In this document: piece by piece, positions 1 through 6,516 of the stretch
How positions within the stretch are numbered: position 1 is the stretch's first letter
How the letters are laid out: the number at the start of each line of letters is the position of its first letter
Origin: an uncultured Dehalococcoidia bacterium
Lineage (GTDB): Bacteria > Chloroflexota > Dehalococcoidia > Dehalococcoidales > UBA3254
Assembly: GCA_903890885.1 (NCBI GenBank)
Contig: CAITCX010000085.1
Coordinates: 1-15,047 of the forward strand
Length of the DNA: 15,047 nucleotides
Direction: 5' to 3'
Translations under genes and position numbers: made by a program
Notes under the pieces: model-generated
Database searches by the model: none
What the model saw: the letters and a program-made list of their open reading frames with translations, nothing else
What the model was told of the DNA's origin: nothing

Positions 1-15
1 ATCTACAAAATTCAT
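1..15 (-). CDS. 5' end of a divergent gene (first five codons only)
   Basis: On the minus strand a start codon at 15-13 is followed by four open codons (M-N-F-V-D) that run off the window. It is preceded at a 4-nt spacing by a strong purine-rich Shine-Dalgarno site (GGGAGGG, plus-strand 20-26). Five codons are too few to say what the gene is. It would be transcribed divergently from folC. The call rests on the ribosome site and the open frame alone. Confidence 0.4.
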
Positions 16-123
16 GAAACCCTCCCGAAATGGTAAAAACTGTAAGTTCGAAGTTAATATCCCATTAATTAAAATTGAACAGGCAGATACCACGGAACAT
101 TTGGACCTTATTTATTTTAAGGC

Positions 124-151
124 TTGACCCTGTCTTCAATTAATTTAGAAT
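124..151 (+). promoter_or_regulatory. Sigma-70-type promoter for folC
   Basis: TTGACC (124-129), a 16-nt spacer and TAGAAT (146-151) form a near-consensus vegetative promoter. Transcription would start near 158, about 43-52 nt upstream of the candidate folC starts. Confidence 0.55.
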
Positions 152-200
152 CATCCTACGTCGATGATACAGTGGTGATTGTACTGCGTCAAGTGATAGA

Positions 201-1529
201 ATGGGGAATATGAATTATCAGGAATCCGTTGATTTTATCTTCGGACACACCAATTATGAGGCAGTACCGCGTCTTTCTCATGTTGAGGCAAATTATGACC
301 TGCGGCGGGTCTTTCAATTATTGGAAGGGCTTGGTAATCCTCATCTTAAAGCCAGATCTTTACATATTACCGGCACCAACGGCAAAGGCAGCACTTCGGC
401 TATGTTGGCCTCTGTCCTGACAGCGGCCGGATATCGTACAGGATTGTATACTTCACCTCATCTCATCACTATGCGAGAGCGCTTTATGGTGAATGGTCGG
501 ATGATAAAGGAAGATGAGGTGGCTGCTATTATTACCCGGCTGAAACCTCATATCGAAGGGGTAGATGCTGAGGCAGTTTATGGCCGCCTGACGGTTTTTG
601 AAATCCTGACTGCTCTTTGTTTCGTCTGGTTCACTGAACAGAAATGCGAATTTCAAGTCATGGAGGTTGGCATGGGGGGGCGTTTCGATGCCACCAATGT
701 CGTTCATCCCGAAGTCTGTCTGTTGACTTCTATAAGTCTGGACCATACCGAGGTGCTGGGTGATACCATAGCCAAGATCACTGCTGAAAAATGCGGTATC
801 ATCAAACCCGGTTGTGTTGTGGTATCTCATCCACAAGTTGAAGAAGCGGACAAAATAATTAGTGATTCTTGCCGGGAAAAAGGGGTAGGTTTGATTAAAA
901 TCAATCGCGATGTCAACTGCTGTAGTTTAGGCTATGATTTACGTAGTCAGTCACTGGAAGTTCGCGGCAGGTTGGCTAAATATATTGTCACTATTCCCCT
1001 GCTGGGCCGGCATCAATTGGACAACACGGCAGCGACTGTAGCGGCGCTTGAAGTTCTTATCGAGCGCGACTTTTCAATCTCAATGGATGCCATCACTGAA
1101 GGGCTTTCCCGCGTAGAATTTCCTGGTCGACTTCAGATTGTAGGACAAAGACCTTTGATGGTTCTAGACGGCGCGCACAATCCCGGGGCTGCTCGTAAGT
1201 TGAAAGAGGCATTACAGCAATATTTTAAACCAGCTAAAGCTATTCTGGTAATCGGCATGTCCGCAGACAAGGACATGAATAGTGTAGTTGGAGAATTCTC
1301 CCCGTTTTTCGATCAGGTGATTACCACCAGAGCAGACAATCCCCGTTCGGCTAGTCCGGATTTATTGGCAACGTTATTTGGCGCCTCTGGAAAGTCAGTT
1401 ATTGCTTCTGAGAATGTGCATAAAGCGCTTGACCTGGCACAAAAGTCAGCGGAAGAAAATGATCTGATCTGTGTTACTGGATCGCTGTTTGTGGTTGGGG
1501 AAGCTTTAAAAATAATAAAAAAGCTTTGA
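201..1529 (+). CDS. folC: Bifunctional folylpolyglutamate synthase / dihydrofolate synthase
   Basis: FolC is a cytosolic Mur-ligase-family enzyme that adds glutamate to dihydropteroate and to reduced folates using ATP. The 442-residue protein has the family's usual length and motifs in order: the P-loop TGTNGKGS (residues 57-64), SPHL and ERF in the substrate region near 85-95, the EVGMGGRFDATN segment near 154-165, the SLDHTEVLG block near 178-186, HQLDNTAAT near 271-279, and the C-terminal DGAHNPGAA near 323-331. Start choice is uncertain: the ATG at 201 has no clear ribosome site, and the ATG at 210 (giving M-N-Y-Q-E, closer to how family members usually begin) has only a GGGGA 2 nt upstream. 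It has its own promoter and converges on the SWIM gene, so it looks monocistronic. Identity is very secure. Confidence 0.97.
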   Translation: MGNMNYQESVDFIFGHTNYEAVPRLSHVEANYDLRRVFQLLEGLGNPHLKARSLHITGTNGKGSTSAMLASVLTAAGYRTGLYTSPHLITMRERFMVNGRMIKEDEVAAIITRLKPHIEGVDAEAVYGRLTVFEILTALCFVWFTEQKCEFQVMEVGMGGRFDATNVVHPEVCLLTSISLDHTEVLGDTIAKITAEKCGIIKPGCVVVSHPQVEEADKIISDSCREKGVGLIKINRDVNCCSLGYDLRSQSLEVRGRLAKYIVTIPLLGRHQLDNTAATVAALEVLIERDFSISMDAITEGLSRVEFPGRLQIVGQRPLMVLDGAHNPGAARKLKEALQQYFKPAKAILVIGMSADKDMNSVVGEFSPFFDQVITTRADNPRSASPDLLATLFGASGKSVIASENVHKALDLAQKSAEENDLICVTGSLFVVGEALKIIKKL

Positions 1530-1530
1530 A

Positions 1531-1548
1531 ACAATCAAAACTGATTGT
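1531..1548. terminator. Hairpin between convergent folC and SWIM genes
   Basis: ACAATCA (1531-1537) pairs perfectly with TGATTGT (1542-1548) around a 4-nt loop, two bases after the folC stop codon. No good U-run follows on the plus strand. On the minus strand it is followed by TTTC and, further on, an AAAGC-T(6) stretch. It may stop transcription in both directions between the two converging genes, but it is weak as an intrinsic terminator. Confidence 0.4.
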
Positions 1549-1579
1549 CACAAAAATGACACGAACACCTTTCTCTGGG

Positions 1580-1846
1580 CTAGAGTTTGGCCATTATGTA
1601 GGGATTGCTGCGAGCTTCATCCGGCAGCATTTTGTCCAGGACTTGTTCCATGGCCATGGTATGGCTGCAAATCTTCCAGGTGGAGAAGAATGTGCACGTA
1701 CAATGCCACTGCCCGTCTTTCAGGCCGGTTATATAAGTATCGTGCTCCCCTCTGAATTTTACGCTAAAGTCGGAGAAGGTAATTCTATCGGTTTCCTGAG
1801 CATAACGTTTAGCTTTCTCGATCTTCCCAATTAAACTGGATTGCAT
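1580..1846 (-). CDS. Small SWIM zinc-finger domain protein
   Basis: This 88-residue protein carries the SWIM zinc signature CxCx(8)CxH: C49, C51, C60 and H62, in the stretch HCTCTFF...KICSH. SWIM domains chelate one zinc and are found in DNA-binding or protein-interaction contexts such as SWI2/SNF2 ATPases and MuDR transposases. Here the domain makes up almost the entire protein, so a partner is likely but none is adjacent. The start is well supported by GGGAGGT six nt upstream of the ATG. The gene is preceded by a promoter, a 12-residue leader peptide and a terminator hairpin, suggesting conditional read-through. It overlaps a plus-strand open frame that looks like a shadow. The zinc motif is visible; any target is unknown. 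Confidence 0.85.
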   Translation of the reverse strand: MQSSLIGKIEKAKRYAQETDRITFSDFSVKFRGEHDTYITGLKDGQWHCTCTFFSTWKICSHTMAMEQVLDKMLPDEARSNPYIMAKL

Positions 1847-1864
1847 ATCTTACCTCCCCACAAT

Positions 1865-1901
1865 AATTAAAAAGCACTGCGCTTAGAAAAGCACAGTGCT
1901 T
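1865..1901 (-). terminator. Intrinsic terminator (probable attenuator) upstream of the SWIM gene
   Basis: AAGCACTG (1872-1879) pairs with CAGTGCTT (1894-1901). After one C/A mismatch, GCTT (1881-1884) pairs with AAGC (1889-1892) around a 4-nt AGAA loop. Read on the minus strand the hairpin runs into TTTTTAATTATT, so it acts as a terminator in the direction of the SWIM gene. It lies inside that gene's own leader, 19 nt before the start codon, and begins directly after the leader-peptide stop codon. Confidence 0.7.
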
Positions 1902-1940
1902 CTAGTTCACCTTTAACAAGCTGGGAATTAATATCCGCAT
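1902..1940 (-). CDS. Leader peptide, 12 residues (MRILIPSLLKVN)
   Basis: A minus-strand ATG at 1940-1938 opens a 12-codon frame ending in TAG at 1904-1902. It has a GAGGAGG ribosome site (plus-strand 1951-1957), 10 nt upstream. The frame starts about 25 nt after the predicted transcription start, and its stop codon abuts the 5' arm of the terminator hairpin. Half of its residues are Ile, Leu or Val. A translating or stalled ribosome at the end of this frame would cover the hairpin arm and permit read-through into the SWIM gene. Translation is inferred only from the ribosome site and geometry. Confidence 0.5.
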   Translation of the reverse strand: MRILIPSLLKVN

Positions 1941-1970
1941 GACGGTATTACCTCCTCAACCACTATTTTA

Positions 1971-2000
1971 ATTATACTTTAATTTGGTCGTATAAGTCCA
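1971..2000 (-). promoter_or_regulatory. Promoter for the leader peptide / SWIM gene
   Basis: Read on the minus strand, TGGACT (2000-1995), an 18-nt spacer and a perfect TATAAT (1976-1971) form a promoter with transcription starting near 1964, just ahead of the leader-peptide ribosome site. Confidence 0.55.
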
Positions 2001-2061
2001 GTAAAATAACTGAAATATCCGGACAAAATTTTTATCGGTATAATAAAATGATCTCTTCCAA

Positions 2062-2090
2062 TTGCATAGAATATAAAAATAGGGTATACA
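2062..2090 (+). promoter_or_regulatory. Promoter for the zinc-ribbon / ferredoxin operon
   Basis: TTGCAT (2062-2067), an exact 17-nt spacer and TATACA (2085-2090) lie 58 nt upstream of the zinc-ribbon start codon. A second TATAAT at 2039-2044 lacks a convincing -35 box. Confidence 0.5.
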
Positions 2091-2147
2091 CATGAAATAC
2101 CTGAGTTTTGTGAAAACAGGAAAATAGGACAGACAGGAGGAACTGCT

Positions 2148-2375
2148 ATGGTAAGCAATTGTCCAGGACAGGACGGTCGGAATTTGAAAGTCTCATTGCA
2201 CAAATGCCCACAGTGTGGAAATGAGGTAGAGATATTTTCCGATGAGACCCGTGTTAAATGCCGCAAGTGTGGCGGGTATGTTTACAAAGAGCAAACGCCG
2301 AGTTGTATCCAGTGGTGCACCAAAGCCAGGGAGTGTTTGGGGGAGGAGAGATGGAAAATGCTTAAGGGAGAGTAA
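2148..2375 (+). CDS. Small cysteine-rich zinc-ribbon protein
   Basis: This 75-residue protein has a classical zinc-ribbon pair, CPQC (C20, C23) and CRKC (C38, C41), which should bind one zinc. It is followed by a second cysteine cluster C53-x3-C57-x5-C63 embedded in SCIQWCTKARECLGEE. C5 brings the total to eight cysteines. The start is supported by AGGAGG about 8 nt upstream of the ATG. The next gene, a ferredoxin-like Fe-S protein, begins 82 nt downstream with no terminator between, so the two are probably co-transcribed. Proteins of this look are often labelled 'phosphohydrolase' in databases, but nothing here resembles a phosphohydrolase fold. The function is unknown; the partnership suggests a role in metal or redox handling. 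Confidence 0.8.
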   Translation: MVSNCPGQDGRNLKVSLHKCPQCGNEVEIFSDETRVKCRKCGGYVYKEQTPSCIQWCTKARECLGEERWKMLKGE

Positions 2376-2457
2376 CCAGAAGGGAGATTTATAAAAGCAA
2401 CAATATACCCTCGAAAGTTGGAACCCGGGATTTAACATGAATAGCAGGAGGATGCTA

Positions 2458-3177
2458 ATGACTGCGAAGACGATACGAAAAATCATTCAGATAGACACCG
2501 AGAAGTGCAATGGCTGCGGTGCCTGCATAGATTCCTGCGCAGAAGGCGCACTAGCGCTGGTAAATGGAAAGGCTAAACTGGTGAAAGACCAATATTGCGA
2601 TGGTCTGGCGGCCTGCTTGAAAGAATGCCCGCAGAACGCTTTGCATATCATTGAAAGAGAAGCCGCTGAATTTGATGAGGAGGCTGTGAAAAGTTATTTG
2701 GGACAGAAGGTAAAGGCGCAACCGGAAACGCCCTGTGCCTGTCCAGGTTCAGTCGTGAAAGAATTCTCTGCAAAGTCAACTAAAGCGCCTGTCCCAGTGT
2801 CTTCTAGAGCGGAATCTGAACTTACTCACTGGCCGGTGCAGCTAACTCTGGTTCCGGCGGGGGCCAGGTTCTTGAATGGGGCGGATGTTCTGCTGATCGC
2901 CCACTGCGTACCTTTTGTCTACCCGAATTTACACCAGGATTTCATAAAAGCCCACGCTGTACTGACGGCTTGCCCTAAACTGGATGACGCCGAAGCCCAT
3001 CTGGCCAAATTAACAGAGGTTATCAAGAAATCCAATCTGAAAAGCTTATCAGTATTACGTATGGAAGTGCCCTGCTGTTCAGGTTTGACTTACATTGCCA
3101 GAAAAGCACTGAATGGAAGTGGAGTCGATCTGCCGTTGAAAGAAATCGTTATCGATACTGACGGGCAGGTAAAATAA
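2458..3177 (+). CDS. Ferredoxin-like 4Fe-4S protein with a cysteine-containing C-terminal domain
   Basis: The N-terminus is a ferredoxin fold. Cluster motif one is CNGCGACIDSC (C17, C20, C23, C27). Motif two is CDGLAACLKEC (C47, C53, C57), in which the expected second cysteine is Leu50, so the second cluster may be 3Fe-4S or absent. A linker with PCACPG near residue 90 leads to a C-terminal domain of about 100 residues with isolated cysteines in IAHCVPF, TACPKLDD and VPCCSG. I recognise this arrangement as a family widespread in anaerobes. Its partner enzyme is not visible here, so it is probably an electron carrier or redox regulator of unknown target. I chose the ATG at 2458 because AGGAGG lies exactly 6 nt upstream; ATGs at 2437 and 2452 lack this. 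It follows the zinc-ribbon gene in a likely operon. Confidence 0.85.
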   Translation: MTAKTIRKIIQIDTEKCNGCGACIDSCAEGALALVNGKAKLVKDQYCDGLAACLKECPQNALHIIEREAAEFDEEAVKSYLGQKVKAQPETPCACPGSVVKEFSAKSTKAPVPVSSRAESELTHWPVQLTLVPAGARFLNGADVLLIAHCVPFVYPNLHQDFIKAHAVLTACPKLDDAEAHLAKLTEVIKKSNLKSLSVLRMEVPCCSGLTYIARKALNGSGVDLPLKEIVIDTDGQVK

Positions 3178-3191
3178 AGAAACGAAGCAAC

Positions 3192-3220
3192 TTGACTTAG
3201 TTTTTAGAATTTTTTAGAAT
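3192..3220 (+). promoter_or_regulatory. Strong promoter upstream of a structured leader
   Basis: TTGACT (3192-3197), a 17-nt spacer and TAGAAT (3215-3220) make a near-consensus promoter only 15 nt after the ferredoxin stop codon. It would start transcription near 3227 and produce the short terminated RNA that precedes the ATPase. Confidence 0.6.
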
Positions 3221-3226
3221 TAACAG

Positions 3227-3312
3227 ACTTAGAGCAGACTTATAGTAAGTCGGGCCCTTAAGCAGTGGATGTAGAATCCGCAGGACTAAGTGACTAGCCT
3301 GCGGATTTTTTT
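3227..3312 (+). ncRNA. Putative structured leader or small RNA before the P-type ATPase
   Basis: From the predicted start near 3227 the transcript would contain a perfect 6-bp hairpin (GACTTA 3237-3242 with TAAGTC 3246-3251, 3-nt loop), a short GGAT/ATCC hairpin (near 3267-3279) that would occupy the left arm of the terminator, and then the terminator. The extreme 5' end, ACTTAG (3227-3232), is complementary to CTAAGT (3286-3291) in the terminator loop, allowing a long-range pairing. It matches no riboswitch class I know, including the manganese yybP-ykoY element often found before such ATPases. It may be an attenuator for the ATPase or an independent small RNA. Confidence 0.4.
3275..3312 (+). 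terminator. Rho-independent terminator between the ferredoxin and ATPase genes
   Basis: AATCCGCAGG (3275-3284) pairs perfectly over 10 bp with CCTGCGGATT (3298-3307), and the T-run extends through 3312. The 13-nt loop can close further through CTA/TAG. It ends the ferredoxin operon and the short leader transcript alike, and leaves the ATPase 48 nt downstream with no obvious separate promoter. Confidence 0.85.
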
Positions 3313-3359
3313 ATACAAAATTCCAGCGCGTAATCAACTACCTTAGGGAGTAAAGTGCC

Positions 3360-5933
3360 TTGAAAAACTCAGCACCGGCCCAAAATATGAACTACAACAT
3401 TAACCAGCTTCAAGGCCTCAGCGAGGCTGAAGCAGTTCACAGATTGAAAGTGGAAGGCTTCAACGAACTGCCTTCAGCCAAACAAAAAAACGTCTTCTCT
3501 ATTGCTTTCGACGTGATCCGTGAGCCCATGTTTCTTTTATTAATCGCCTGCGGTATCATTTATCTTTTCCTGGGGGATATGCAAGAAGCCCTGATTCTGC
3601 TGGCCTTCGTCTTCGTCATCATCGGTATCACTTTCTATCAGGAGCGCAAGACCGAGCGTACCCTGGAAGCCCTGCGGGATCTTTCCAGCCCCCGCGCACT
3701 GGTAGTGCGTGATGGACAGCAGAAAAGGATCGTGGGGCGGGAAGTGGTGCGGGGAGATATTTTGATTTTAAATGAGGGCGACCGTGTTCCAGCTGACGCC
3801 ATCGTGACCGCCTGTACCGATTTCGCCGCTGACGAGTCTCTTTTAACGGGGGAATCCATGCCAGTGGGAAAAAGCCACGGCGATCCGGCCGCGGCCATGG
3901 GTCGCCCAGGCGGCGACGATCTATCCTTCATTTTCTCTGGCACATTGGTTGTACGCGGGCAGGGCATTGCCGAGGTTAAGAATATCGGTTCAAATACAGA
4001 AATGGGTAAAATCGGCAAATCCCTGCAAAAAGTCGATACTGAAAAAACCCTGCTGCAAAAAGAGACCGGCCTTTTAGTCCGCAACATTGCTATGGTCGGT
4101 GCGGGAATTAGCCTGTTAATAGTCATTATCTACGGTTTAACTCGCCATGACTGGCTAAATGGATTATTGGCCGGCCTGACCCTGGGAATGGCCATTCTAC
4201 CGGAAGAATTTCCGGTAGTACTGACCATCTTTATGGCACTGGGAGCCTGGCGCATTTCACAGCATCAGGTCTTAACTCGCCGTGCGCCAGCTATCGAGAC
4301 CCTGGGTGCCGCCAGTGTTTTGTGCGTCGACAAAACCGGTACTCTGACCCTTAACCGCATGTCTGTCGCTAAAATGTATGCAAATAAGCAGTATTTAGAC
4401 CTGACTCAGAAAAAAGATCCCCAAATTACGGAAAATTTTCATGAGTTAATCGAGTACAGTATTCTGGCCAGTGAAATAAATCCCTCCGACCCCATGGAAA
4501 AAGCCTTTAAGGAGTTTGGCAATGCTTATCTAAGGCAAACAGAGCACCTCCACAGCGACTGGGATCTGGTGGGTGATTATAACCTGACCCGGCAGCTTCT
4601 AGCCCTTTCGCACGTGTGGAAATCGCCCACCGGCCAAGAATTTATCATCGCTTCCAAGGGTGCGCCTGAAGCGGTCGCGGACCTTTGCCATTTTGACCAG
4701 AGTCAGGTTGAAGCTCTTTCTAAACAGGTCGCTGTCATGGCTTCTGAAGGCCTGCGTGTACTGGGTGTAGCTAAAGGCCGGCTCAAGCAAGGATCCTTGC
4801 CTGAAGCCCAGCATGATTTTGATTATGAGTTCGTCGGTCTGGTCGGTCTGGCCGATCCTATCCGCCCTTCAGTGCCGGGTGCCATCAAGGAATGTCATAC
4901 TGCCGGTATACGTGTGGCTATGATCACCGGCGACTATCCCGTTACCGCCCAGTCTATCGCCCGACAAATCGGTTTAATTCCTAACGACCGATTCATCACA
5001 GGTCCGGAAATAGAAAAAATGACCGACCCTGAGCTTCAAGCAAGAATTAAAGATATCAATATCTTTGCCCGCGTGATGCCTGAACATAAATTACGTATCG
5101 TCAATGCCTTCAAGGCCAATGGTGAAATCGTCGCTATGACCGGCGACGGCGTCAATGACGCCCCCGCTTTAAAATCCGCCAACATCGGCATCGCTATGGG
5201 CGGGCGCGGTACCGATGTCGCCCGTGAAGCTGCCGCATTAGTCTTGTTAGACGACGATTTCTCTTCTATCGTAAGGGCGGTGCGCCTTGGCCGGCGCATC
5301 TTCGATAACCTGAAAAAGGCCATGTCCTATATCTTCGCGGTGCACATACCGATTATCGGATTATCATTTTTACCAGTACTGTTTAAATTGGATCTGGTGC
5401 TTTACCCGGTACATATCGTCTTCCTGGAGTTGATCATAGACCCGGCCTGTACTCTGGTTTTTGAAGCTGAGAAGGAAGAGAAAGATATTATGCGCCGTAA
5501 GCCGCGCAATATCACTCATGGCGTTTTTGGTAAAAGGACTCTGGGCATCAGCCTTATACAGGGGTTGATAGTGATGATAATTACGGTAGGGATGTATACC
5601 TATGCCAGTAAAGTCATGCTGATGCAGGTGGCGGAGGCCAGGGCTTTGACCTATACCACCCTTATCCTGGCCAACCTGGGCTTGATTCTTTCCAACCGTT
5701 CCTGGTCTAACGCTATCTGGACGACTCTGCGCAGTAAAAATACGGCGCTCTGGTGGGTAACCGCCTGCGCTCTGATATTTTTAACTCTTGTCCTGAATGT
5801 GCCCTTTCTGAGAGATTTGTTCGATTTCGCCGCCTTAAGCGGTATGGATATTCTGATAGCTATAATTGCAGCCGCTATAAGCGTTGCCTGGTTTGAAGTC
5901 TTTAAACTGGCGAGGGGGAATAAGACCCATTAG
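3360..5933 (+). CDS. P2-type cation-transporting P-type ATPase (Ca2+-ATPase-like, ion unproven)
   Basis: An 857-residue membrane pump with the complete P-type ATPase set. Motifs are the actuator TGES (163-166), the phosphorylated Asp324 in CVDKTGTLT, KGAPE in the nucleotide domain, MITGD, and the hinge TGDGVNDAP (Asp596 and Asp600). Transmembrane segments flank these in the P2 pattern, with six near the C-terminus region including LVLYPVHIVFLELI. The M4 ion-site motif is PEEFP (281-285) instead of the PEGLP of SERCA pumps, and M6 has ELIIDPACTLVFEAE. This points to a distinct P2 subgroup whose ion cannot be read from sequence; Ca2+ or Mn2+ is the likely guess. The start is a TTG with AGGGAG 9 nt upstream. 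It sits behind a terminated leader, so expression may depend on read-through. It converges on the isochorismatase gene with a 22-bp gap. Confidence 0.93.
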   Translation: MKNSAPAQNMNYNINQLQGLSEAEAVHRLKVEGFNELPSAKQKNVFSIAFDVIREPMFLLLIACGIIYLFLGDMQEALILLAFVFVIIGITFYQERKTERTLEALRDLSSPRALVVRDGQQKRIVGREVVRGDILILNEGDRVPADAIVTACTDFAADESLLTGESMPVGKSHGDPAAAMGRPGGDDLSFIFSGTLVVRGQGIAEVKNIGSNTEMGKIGKSLQKVDTEKTLLQKETGLLVRNIAMVGAGISLLIVIIYGLTRHDWLNGLLAGLTLGMAILPEEFPVVLTIFMALGAWRISQHQVLTRRAPAIETLGAASVLCVDKTGTLTLNRMSVAKMYANKQYLDLTQKKDPQITENFHELIEYSILASEINPSDPMEKAFKEFGNAYLRQTEHLHSDWDLVGDYNLTRQLLALSHVWKSPTGQEFIIASKGAPEAVADLCHFDQSQVEALSKQVAVMASEGLRVLGVAKGRLKQGSLPEAQHDFDYEFVGLVGLADPIRPSVPGAIKECHTAGIRVAMITGDYPVTAQSIARQIGLIPNDRFITGPEIEKMTDPELQARIKDINIFARVMPEHKLRIVNAFKANGEIVAMTGDGVNDAPALKSANIGIAMGGRGTDVAREAAALVLLDDDFSSIVRAVRLGRRIFDNLKKAMSYIFAVHIPIIGLSFLPVLFKLDLVLYPVHIVFLELIIDPACTLVFEAEKEEKDIMRRKPRNITHGVFGKRTLGISLIQGLIVMIITVGMYTYASKVMLMQVAEARALTYTTLILANLGLILSNRSWSNAIWTTLRSKNTALWWVTACALIFLTLVLNVPFLRDLFDFAALSGMDILIAIIAAAISVAWFEVFKLARGNKTH

Positions 5934-5955
5934 GCTGTTTTAAAAGAGAACTTAT

Positions 5956-6498
5956 TTACTTGATTACCTTCAATATCTCTTTAAACAATGGGCTGTCGGC
6001 AGTGCCCAGGATTTCGAAAATTGCCATCTCAGTTGCTGTAATTCTGGCACCTTCGCTCTGCATCCTGGCCAGAGCTATCTCCTTATTAGCCTGAACGCGG
6101 GAGGCGACTACATCCGCTACCACCTGCACTTCATAGCCCCGGCTTAAAAGGTCCAGAACGGTCTGATGGACGCAGACATGGGCTTCGATACCGCAGATAA
6201 GCACCTGTTTGCGGCCTAAGCGGTTTAATTCCCGTTCGAAACCAGAATCATGACAGCTGTTAAAACAAAATTTAGGCAAAGCTTTAACCTCGGGCATATT
6301 CTGCATCAGTTCTGGCACGGTAGAACCCAACCCTTTCGGGTTTTGCTCGGTCAGAATGACAGGGATGCTTAGAACCCTCATCGCCTTAACTAGCTTCTGC
6401 GCATTTTCCAAAAGAACGGATTTTTCATGCATCACATTCCAGAGCTTAGTCTGAATATCGATCATAACCAGCACTGTGCGACCAGCTATCAGCTTCAT
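5956..6498 (-). CDS. Isochorismatase-family cysteine hydrolase
   Basis: This 180-residue protein matches a full-length isochorismatase-like hydrolase. The putative triad is Asp14 (in MIDIQ), Lys76 (in LPKFCFNS) and Cys109 in GIEAHVCV, the segment that carries the family's cis-peptide and nucleophile. The family hydrolyses amides such as nicotinamide or ureido compounds, or isochorismate. With no pathway genes nearby, the substrate cannot be assigned; the compact length resembles the YcaC-like group. A good ribosome site (GAGGAG, 7 nt from the ATG) is present. The gene follows the DUF2807 lipoprotein gene after only 18 bp and is probably co-transcribed with it. Confidence 0.9.
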   Translation of the reverse strand: MKLIAGRTVLVMIDIQTKLWNVMHEKSVLLENAQKLVKAMRVLSIPVILTEQNPKGLGSTVPELMQNMPEVKALPKFCFNSCHDSGFERELNRLGRKQVLICGIEAHVCVHQTVLDLLSRGYEVQVVADVVASRVQANKEIALARMQSEGARITATEMAIFEILGTADSPLFKEILKVIK

Positions 6499-6516
6499 AG
6501 GACTACTCCTCAGGAT

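Noticed and set aside
1526..1834. Plus-strand open frame of 102 codons after folC
   Set aside because: It lies opposite the SWIM gene, has no ribosome site and its translation shows no family features; the minus-strand frame has the CxCx8CxH motif and a strong Shine-Dalgarno site.
3227..3312. Manganese (yybP-ykoY), fluoride or NiCo riboswitch before the ATPase
   Set aside because: The conserved core motifs of these classes are not found; the leader was kept only as an unclassified structured RNA.
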